11,624 bases of DNA from Burkholderiaceae bacterium (GTDB taxonomy: Bacteria; Pseudomonadota; Gammaproteobacteria; Burkholderiales; Burkholderiaceae_E), in contig JAHYJF010000091.1 of assembly GCA_019428955.1 (NCBI GenBank), positions 1-11,624 on the forward strand, written 5' to 3'. Shown one piece after another: positions 7,097 to 11,624 of this stretch (positions within the stretch are counted from its first letter, which is position 1; every line of letters begins with the position of its first letter). The notes below the pieces were generated by a model. That model was not told where the DNA came from, did not search any database, and saw nothing but the letters and a program-made list of their open reading frames with translations. The translations under genes were made by a program, and so were the position numbers.

Positions 7097-8469
7097 AAGC
7101 CGCGTTGCACGCGCCATTCCCGCCGAGCCGCCAGAACGCCGAGCCGCTCGGCGAGACCCTGGTCGAGCGCGATCAGTTCGTCACCTGGCTGCGCGCCGTC
7201 GCGCCCTACATCCACGCCTTCCGCGGCAAGACCTTCGTGGTCGGCGTCGGTGGCGAGATGATCGCCGCCGGCATGCTCGAGGCCCTGGTTCAGGACCTCA
7301 GCCTGCTCAACGCGATAGGCATGCGGATCGTGGTGGTTCATGGCTCGCGCCCGCAGGTGGTCGAGCAGCTGCGCCTGCGCGGAGTGGAGGACCATTACGT
7401 GCGGGGCTTGCGAGTGACCGACGCCATCGCCCTCGAATGCGCCAAGGAAGCAGCCGGCGAGATCCGGCTCGACATCGAGGCGGCATTCTCGCAGGGACTG
7501 CCCAACACCCCGATGGCCCACTCGACCGTAAGGGTGATATCGGGCAACTTCGTGACGGCCCGCCCGGTCGGGATCGTCGACGGCGTCGACCATCTCCATA
7601 CCGGCGTGGCGCGCAAGATCGATGCCCAGTCAATCCGCTTCGCGCTCCAGAGCGGAGCGATTGTCCTGGTCTCGCCGCTGGGCTTTTCGCCCACCGGTGA
7701 AGCTTTCAATCTCGGCATGGAGGACGTCGCTGCCGCCACCGCCATCGCGATCGACGCCGACAAGCTGGTCTTCGTCACCGAAGTTCCGGGCGTGCCCGGT
7801 GCCGACGACCAGGTGCTGGGCGAGGTTTCAGAGGCCGACGCCACCCGGATCCTCGCCGCGGGCGAACTCGATTGCGACACCGAGTGCTACCTGCGCCAGG
7901 CGCTGCGGGCCTGCGAGGGCGGGGTCGCGCGCGCCCACATCATTCCCTTCCAGATCAACGGCAGCGTGCTGCTCGAGCTGTTTCGCCACGATGGCGTCGG
8001 CACCATGGTCGTCGAGGAAACGCTGGAGGCGCTGCGCGAGGCGACGATCGACGACCTCGGCGGCATCCTGGCCATCATCCGTCCACTCGAAGAGGATGGC
8101 ACGCTGGTGCCGCGCGAGCACACGCAGCTCGAGCGCGAGATCGAGAGCTTCAGCGTGATCGAGCACGACGGCGTGATCTTCGGCTGCGCCTCGCTGCGGG
8201 TGTTAGCCCCCGAGCAGACCGGCGAGATGTACTGCCTGGCGGTGAGTGGCGGCGCGCAGACGCAGGGCGACGGCGAGCGCCTGTTGCGCCACATCGAGCA
8301 GCGCGCCCGCGCCGCCGGACTGACCCGGCTCTACGTGCTCACTACCCGCACCATGCACTGGTTTCTCAAGCGCGGGTTTCGCCAGGGTACGCCCGATGAC
8401 CTGCCCGCGAGCCGGCGCGACTCCTACGACTGGCGGCGCCGCTCGCAGGTGCTGATCAAGGTACTCTAG
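7084..8469 (+). CDS. argA: Amino-acid N-acetyltransferase (N-acetylglutamate synthase)
   Basis: ArgA makes N-acetylglutamate from glutamate and acetyl-CoA, the first step of arginine synthesis, in the cytoplasm. At 461 residues it is slightly longer than E. coli ArgA (443). The N-terminal amino-acid-kinase-like domain (about 30-310), which binds arginine in the family, shows FVVGVGGE, VVVHGSRPQ, RVTDA, SGNFVTARP and SPTGEAFNL. The GNAT acetyltransferase domain (about 318-461) shows ATIDDLGGIL, IRPLEEDG, GEMYCLAV and VLTTRTMHWF. The usual HPDYRGxGRG-type acetyl-CoA loop reads SGGAQTQGDG (388-397), which still fits Q-x-x-G-x-G. The start at 7084 is chosen because TATAAT lies 6 nt upstream and homology begins soon after. 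An in-frame upstream start at 7033 would overlap hrpA and its promoter. yggX follows after 44 nt. Confidence 0.96.
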   Translation: MESIEAALHAPFPPSRQNAEPLGETLVERDQFVTWLRAVAPYIHAFRGKTFVVGVGGEMIAAGMLEALVQDLSLLNAIGMRIVVVHGSRPQVVEQLRLRGVEDHYVRGLRVTDAIALECAKEAAGEIRLDIEAAFSQGLPNTPMAHSTVRVISGNFVTARPVGIVDGVDHLHTGVARKIDAQSIRFALQSGAIVLVSPLGFSPTGEAFNLGMEDVAAATAIAIDADKLVFVTEVPGVPGADDQVLGEVSEADATRILAAGELDCDTECYLRQALRACEGGVARAHIIPFQINGSVLLELFRHDGVGTMVVEETLEALREATIDDLGGILAIIRPLEEDGTLVPREHTQLEREIESFSVIEHDGVIFGCASLRVLAPEQTGEMYCLAVSGGAQTQGDGERLLRHIEQRARAAGLTRLYVLTTRTMHWFLKRGFRQGTPDDLPASRRDSYDWRRRSQVLIKVL

Positions 8470-8474
8470 CTTCA

Positions 8475-8492
8475 CGGGCGCAGCGGCGCCCG
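8475..8492 (+). terminator. GC-rich hairpin between argA and yggX, possible attenuator
   Basis: CGGGCGC-AGCG-GCGCCCG forms a perfect 7-bp stem with a 4-nt loop just after the argA stop, followed by GTCTTTCTC. The T content is low for a full intrinsic terminator, so partial termination or mRNA end protection is more likely. It lies 10 nt before the yggX ribosome binding site. Confidence 0.4.
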
Positions 8493-8501
8493 GTCTTTCT
8501 C

Positions 8502-8508
8502 AAGGAAA
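8502..8508 (+). promoter_or_regulatory. Strong ribosome binding site of yggX
   Basis: AAGGAAA ends 5 nt before the ATG at 8514. It is the clearest Shine-Dalgarno sequence in the window and contrasts with the four starts that have none. It fixes the yggX start and shows that the host uses normal SD initiation inside operons. Confidence 0.75.
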
Positions 8509-8513
8509 TCCAG

Positions 8514-8786
8514 ATGGCAAGAATGGTTCAGTGCGTCAAGTTGCAGCGGGAAGCTCCCGGCCTCGATTTTCCGCCCTACCCCGGGGATCTCGGCCGGCGC
8601 ATCTACGAAAGCGTCTCGGCCGAGGCCTGGCAGGGCTGGTTGCGGCTGCAGACCATGCTGGTCAACGAAAACCGGCTCAATCTCGCTGACGCCCAGGCGC
8701 GCAAGTACCTCGCCACGCAGATGGAGAAACACTTCTTCGGCGATGGCGGCGACGCGCCCGCCGGCTACGTTCCCCCGGGAGGCTGA
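8514..8786 (+). CDS. yggX: Probable Fe(2+)-trafficking / oxidative damage protection protein
   Basis: YggX is a small cytoplasmic protein that protects iron-sulfur proteins from oxidative damage and is thought to handle labile ferrous iron. The 90-residue length is normal for the family. It has the N-terminal Cys7 in MVQCVKLQRE, then PPYPGDLGRRIYE, AWQGWLRLQTMLVNENRLN, a charged helix and the C-terminal GYVPPGG, matching the E. coli pattern closely. Its start is set by the AAGGAAA ribosome binding site. It lies 44 nt after argA on the same strand, separated by a GC-rich hairpin. An argA-yggX pairing is, as I recall, common in betaproteobacteria. It converges on rpiA. Confidence 0.95.
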   Translation: MARMVQCVKLQREAPGLDFPPYPGDLGRRIYESVSAEAWQGWLRLQTMLVNENRLNLADAQARKYLATQMEKHFFGDGGDAPAGYVPPGG

Positions 8787-8795
8787 GCCCCGGGG
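8773..8795. terminator. Hairpin around the yggX stop codon, possible terminator
   Basis: CCCCGG (8773-8778) pairs with CCGGGG (8790-8795). Inside it GGC (8781-8783) pairs with GCC (8787-8789), leaving TGA, the yggX stop, as the loop. No T-run follows, so intrinsic termination is uncertain. It is the strongest dyad between the convergent genes yggX and rpiA. Confidence 0.3.
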
Positions 8796-8837
8796 TCCGG
8801 CAACGCGGCTGGTGCCGGCAACTCCGGCTCGCTCAGC

Positions 8838-9518
8838 TCACGCGCCCTGGGCGGTGCGCGTCTGCACCCCTTGCTGGGAAGCAACCAGCAGCAGGTCAGC
8901 CGGGCGGCGCGCAAACAGGCCGTTGGTGACCACGCCGGGCCACTGGTTGATCTCGGATTCCAGCGCCACCGGATCGGTGATCGATAGCCCGGCGGCGGTG
9001 ACGATCAGGTTGCCGTTGTCGGTGATGAAATCGGCACGCAAACTAGGGGTGGCGCCGATCGCGCGCAACTCGCGGCAAACAAGTTCGAGCGCCATCGGAA
9101 TCACTTCGATCGGGAGCGGGAAGGCGCCGAGCACCGCGACGCACTTGCTGGCGTCGACAATGCACACGAAACGTTCGACTGCCGCGGCGACGATCTTCTC
9201 GCGGGTCAGCGCGCCGCCGCCGCCCTTGATCATGCGCAGACCCAGATCGACCTCGTCGGCGCCGTCGACGTGCACCGGGATGCGCTGACCGCTGCGCACC
9301 ACCTCGTTGAAATCGAGCACCTTGATGCCGTGCTCGTTCATTCGTCGGGTGCTGTTCTCCGAGCAGGATACGGCACCGGCAAAACGCCGCCCCGAAGCAG
9401 CCAGCTCGTCGATGAAGAGGTCAACCGTGGACCCGCTGCCAACGCCCACGACCTCACCGTCGGCCAGTTGGGCGAGTGCTGCCTGCGCCACGGCGCGCTT
9501 GAGTTCGTTCTGGTTCAT
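8838..9518 (-). CDS. rpiA: Ribose-5-phosphate isomerase A
   Basis: RpiA interconverts ribose 5-phosphate and ribulose 5-phosphate in the non-oxidative pentose phosphate pathway, in the cytoplasm. The 226-residue length matches the family (E. coli 219). Signatures are GVGSGSTV (25-32, phosphate binding), SCSENSTRR (51-59), VDGADEVD with Asp85 and Asp88, KGGGGALTREK with Lys98 and the likely catalytic base Glu107, then ITDNGN and the C-terminal WPGVVTNGLFA. It starts 11 nt after the stop of the deacetylase gene, so it is probably the last gene of that operon. I see no strong Shine-Dalgarno sequence, which suggests translational coupling. The tail after LLLVAS is short and has no unusual domain. 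Confidence 0.97.
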   Translation of the reverse strand: MNQNELKRAVAQAALAQLADGEVVGVGSGSTVDLFIDELAASGRRFAGAVSCSENSTRRMNEHGIKVLDFNEVVRSGQRIPVHVDGADEVDLGLRMIKGGGGALTREKIVAAAVERFVCIVDASKCVAVLGAFPLPIEVIPMALELVCRELRAIGATPSLRADFITDNGNLIVTAAGLSITDPVALESEINQWPGVVTNGLFARRPADLLLVASQQGVQTRTAQGA

Positions 9519-9529
9519 GGCGTTGAATT

Positions 9530-10411
9530 CTACCGCGCCCGCACCCCGGACCGGGCGCCGGCCAGGCGCGCCGAAAGCCGGACGATCTCGACGCGGTGGC
9601 GCTCCAGCAGCTCCGGCAGGATGGCGCCGCGCAGCACTTGATATTCGGTGACCCGGGCCGCGGAGATCGGGTCAGCGGGCACGAGCATAGCAGCCGGATG
9701 ACACATAAGTAGATCGCCGTCCCGGGCCTGCGATAACCAGCGCGCCAGTCGCCGCTGGTAGTCGAGCGCCGAGCCGGTGAACCCGTAGACGCCGATCAGG
9801 CGCGAGTTCTGCGCCAGGCCCGCAGCCTGCGCGAGTTCATGCAGGCGGCGGGCGCCCAGCTTGGTAATCAACTTGCGCTTGAGCCAACCGAGGCTGGAGA
9901 AAGCCTGCGCCCGCTCTTCCGGGGGGGCCGAGGTGTTGCGCAGCCAGGGCCCGTCCCGACCGTAGCGTCGGGTAATCTCGGTCACCAGCGCTTCGCGGAT
10001 AACCGGCAGTTGGTGGATGTGCTGATGGCCGTCGACGAAGTCCGGAGGGGCGCCCAGCGCATCCTCGAACGCGTCGAACTGGGACCGCACGTCGGCGCTG
10101 ATTCTGTCCGCAGCGAGCATCCCGGCATAGGCGGCGGCGATCAGCGCCGGCAACGACCTGATCCGACGCGAAGTCGGGCACGGTTCGGTGAAGTTGAGGT
10201 GCAGTCCCAGGTCGGCCCTGTCGGCGGGCAGCGAGCGCAAGGCCGCAGCGCCCTCGCGCCATGTCGGCCCGTCGATCATGCAGCTCAGAGCCGAGACCCG
10301 GCCGCTGCCGATCAGCTCCAGCGCTGCATCGTTGATGCCGCGGTGCAGTCCGAAGTCATCGATGCAGACTCCGATCCAGATCCTCCGGTCGGCGCTTGCG
10401 GCCACCTTCAT
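9530..10411 (-). CDS. ChbG/HpnK (YdjC-like) family carbohydrate deacetylase
   Basis: Members of this family are metal-dependent deacetylases that act on acetylated sugars such as chitooligosaccharides, or on hopanoid-linked glucosamine (HpnK). The expected ligands are present: DDFG with Asp18-19, GLHLN with His71, and DGHQHIH with His129, His131 and His133. The late motif MCHPA (near 238-242) is also typical. At 293 residues the length is normal. There is no signal peptide, so it should be cytoplasmic. Its ATG overlaps the stop of the upstream glycosyltransferase remnant by 4 nt (ATGA, 10408-10411), indicating translational coupling and a shared ancestral function, probably deacetylation of a lipid-linked or envelope sugar. 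rpiA follows after 11 nt. The family is firm; the substrate is unknown. Confidence 0.9.
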   Translation of the reverse strand: MKVAASADRRIWIGVCIDDFGLHRGINDAALELIGSGRVSALSCMIDGPTWREGAAALRSLPADRADLGLHLNFTEPCPTSRRIRSLPALIAAAYAGMLAADRISADVRSQFDAFEDALGAPPDFVDGHQHIHQLPVIREALVTEITRRYGRDGPWLRNTSAPPEERAQAFSSLGWLKRKLITKLGARRLHELAQAAGLAQNSRLIGVYGFTGSALDYQRRLARWLSQARDGDLLMCHPAAMLVPADPISAARVTEYQVLRGAILPELLERHRVEIVRLSARLAGARSGVRAR

Positions 10412-10746
10412 CGCGCCACCGCCGGGTTCTCGTTGACCGACGATGCCGCCTGATCCTGCGGGGCAACGAACATCAGGTCATAGGCATCGAAATGACCGAC
10501 CTTGGTAACGACCCGGCCGGGTTGGGGCGCCAGCGCTGCGCGACTCCTGACATCGACGGCGACAAATCCACCGCCCGAACCGAGCCGGCGCCAACCCTCA
10601 TCACTGTCGGGCAGGCGCCGCTCGGCACCATCGGTGTAGAACGCCGCCGAGAACAGCCAGCCGCCGAGAAAGACCAGCGGCTGCCCGGGTGCGCGCTGGC
10701 CCTCATAGGTCGCTACCATCGGCTTGGCAGTCGCGCGCGTCGACAT
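10408..10746 (-). pseudogene. C-terminal remnant of an ArnT-like (GT39/GT83-type) glycosyltransferase
   Basis: The frame encodes about 112 residues that look like the soluble C-terminal end of a polytopic ArnT-type glycosyltransferase, which transfers sugars from polyprenyl carriers in the periplasm. I see GQPLVFLGG, LFSAAFYTDG, a stretch ending FVAVDVRS, then VTKVGHFDAYDLMFVAP, matching the usual 'F-G-x-x-P-F-S-A-x-F-Y' and 'V-G-x-F-x-x-Y-x-L' ending. The catalytic N-terminal region and all membrane segments are missing. Immediately upstream lies the stop of an MFS gene (10761-10763), and the frame beyond that is only the MFS shadow. The ATG at 10746 could start a short product but has only a weak GAG upstream. 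The stop overlaps the deacetylase start (ATGA). The family assignment is by pattern recall; truncation is inferred from length and context. Confidence 0.6.
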
Positions 10747-10760
10747 CTCGTGGCTACATA

Positions 10761-11624
10761 TCAACTGTATTCCCCCTGCGACCTTAACGACCATGCCGAG
10801 CCCGCGACAGCACTCGTGACCGTCGCAATTATCATCACCGCGACGGCGCCCCATAACAGGCTGGGCATCGCCAGCCCTGACGCCGCGAGCCAGGCATAAA
10901 GCACAGGCCCTGCGGCACTGGCGAGTATCGTCATGGCAGCAAGAACGCTGCGAACGGTGCCGAGCCTGTCCGGGGCGACGTGTGCCGCAACAATGGCTGC
11001 TTGCAACGTACCCGCCATGCCGCTTGTAATCCCTGCGAGAACCCAATAGACCGGTACGACCCAAGCGGAAGTTCCGGCCGCCAGAATCCCGATGCCGAAA
11101 CAGAACGGCAGAACATGAAAAGAAAAAAGCTTTTTCGTTCCAATACGATCTACTACTGGGCCTATCAGTAACCCGCCGCCAACTCTTGCCACGGCAAATG
11201 CGATGAATGACGCGGCAAACCATTCCAACGTAAATCCCTTTTCCTGCGCGATCACCGCTTGGTGAAAGACCAGCGCCGTAACAATTAATGGCGTGGCAAT
11301 GAACAGGGGCGCGCTCATCAGGAAATATCTTGAATACAGGAAGTGATGTGACTTCATCCTCGGATGGAGATGTCCCGTTGCATGCGCTGTTGGCATGAGG
11401 GGCCCTTCCGGCTTGCGAAACGCCGGATTGCTGCGAACCAGAGCACCTGCAATCATGACCAAAACCAACGCGAGGCCACCGGTCGCCACCATGGCGGGCC
11501 GCCAGCCCCAGGCGCCTATCAGCGTGACGATGATTACGGGCAAAGCAGCCTCGCCGAGTGGATGTCCCATCGACGTCAACGACAGTGCTTTACCTCGGTC
11601 TTTGCTGAAGTATCGGGCGACTGC
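10761..11624 (-). CDS. MFS transporter, partial (5' end beyond right edge)
   Basis: This is a major facilitator superfamily inner-membrane transporter. The visible 287 residues cover roughly transmembrane helices 5-12; about 110-120 N-terminal residues lie outside the window. The frame is open to the edge and begins with RYFSKDRGKALSL (4-16), the typical loop after helix 4. The second motif A copy, GPVVDRIGTKK, is at 155-165 (loop 8-9). Long hydrophobic stretches fit the remaining helices. The central loop is histidine-rich (five His in residues 81-94). The ending SLRSQGEYS looks natural. Base composition departs from the neighbours: 11101-11160 has 24 G/C of 60 and 11281-11340 has 28 of 60, against 43 of 60 in a sample of hrpA (5581-5640). 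This suggests recent transfer. The substrate cannot be told from this part. Confidence 0.85.
   Translation of the reverse strand, partial: AVARYFSKDRGKALSLTSMGHPLGEAALPVIIVTLIGAWGWRPAMVATGGLALVLVMIAGALVRSNPAFRKPEGPLMPTAHATGHLHPRMKSHHFLYSRYFLMSAPLFIATPLIVTALVFHQAVIAQEKGFTLEWFAASFIAFAVARVGGGLLIGPVVDRIGTKKLFSFHVLPFCFGIGILAAGTSAWVVPVYWVLAGITSGMAGTLQAAIVAAHVAPDRLGTVRSVLAAMTILASAAGPVLYAWLAASGLAMPSLLWGAVAVMIIATVTSAVAGSAWSLRSQGEYS

Noticed and set aside
6595..7599. 334-codon minus frame spanning the hrpA start and argA
   Set aside because: It runs antisense through argA and out of frame through hrpA, both confidently identified, and would cross their promoter.
8814..8828. Rho-independent terminator after rpiA (GCCGG-CAACT-CCGGC)
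   Set aside because: The 5-bp stem without a T-run is within what GC-rich DNA gives by chance.
10700..10800. Insertion sequence or attachment site at the MFS/glycosyltransferase junction
   Set aside because: I looked for terminal inverted repeats, target duplications, a tRNA end or a transposase and saw none in the window.
10747..11223. N-terminal extension of the glycosyltransferase remnant
   Set aside because: The frame is open, but its translation there is a Cys/Arg-rich shadow of the MFS gene; glycosyltransferase-like sequence begins only near 10746.

Overview
This window is GC-rich chromosomal DNA from a proteobacterium. A betaproteobacterium is most likely: the back-to-back arrangement hrpA / argA-yggX, the ArgA sequence and the EI24-family membrane protein all match what I recall from that class. 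A GC-rich gammaproteobacterium is possible. The window is mostly housekeeping genes, and I see no defence island, CRISPR array, tRNA, rRNA or insertion sequence. I did not find a convincing undescribed system.

Layout, left to right. (1) Minus strand: a gamma-glutamyltransferase running off the left edge (about 1-1676), preceded by an EI24/CysZ-like membrane protein (1688-2434), probably in one operon. (2) Plus strand: a small unrecognised gene (2512-3009), divergent from EI24 and convergent with hrpA. (3) Minus strand: hrpA, a full-length DEAH-box RNA helicase (3018-7061). (4) Plus strand: argA, N-acetylglutamate synthase (7084-8469), and yggX (8514-8786). hrpA and argA are separated by only 22 bp holding one palindromic -10 element that faces both ways. 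(5) Minus strand: rpiA (8838-9518), a YdjC/ChbG-type deacetylase (9530-10411) and the C-terminal stump of an ArnT-like glycosyltransferase (about 10408-10746). (6) Minus strand, right edge: the last two thirds of an MFS transporter (10761-11624), locally much AT-richer than its neighbours.

Two points deserve attention. First, four gene starts (2434, 2512, 7061, 7084) have no Shine-Dalgarno sequence but carry a TATAAT-like hexamer 6-8 nt upstream of the ATG. That is the signature of leaderless mRNAs, arranged here as two divergent pairs. Second, the right end has a breakpoint: the MFS gene stops 14 nt before the surviving C-terminal part of the glycosyltransferase gene, so the ancestral glycosyltransferase-deacetylase-rpiA operon seems to have lost its 5' end to a foreign segment, unless the assembly is chimeric there.

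Functionally, ggt (periplasmic glutathione and gamma-glutamyl peptide breakdown), yggX (protection of Fe-S proteins) and rpiA (pentose phosphate pathway) are ordinary metabolism. argA starts arginine synthesis and hrpA acts in RNA and ribosome quality control. The deacetylase plus glycosyltransferase remnant points to envelope glycan or lipid modification that is probably no longer complete at this locus.
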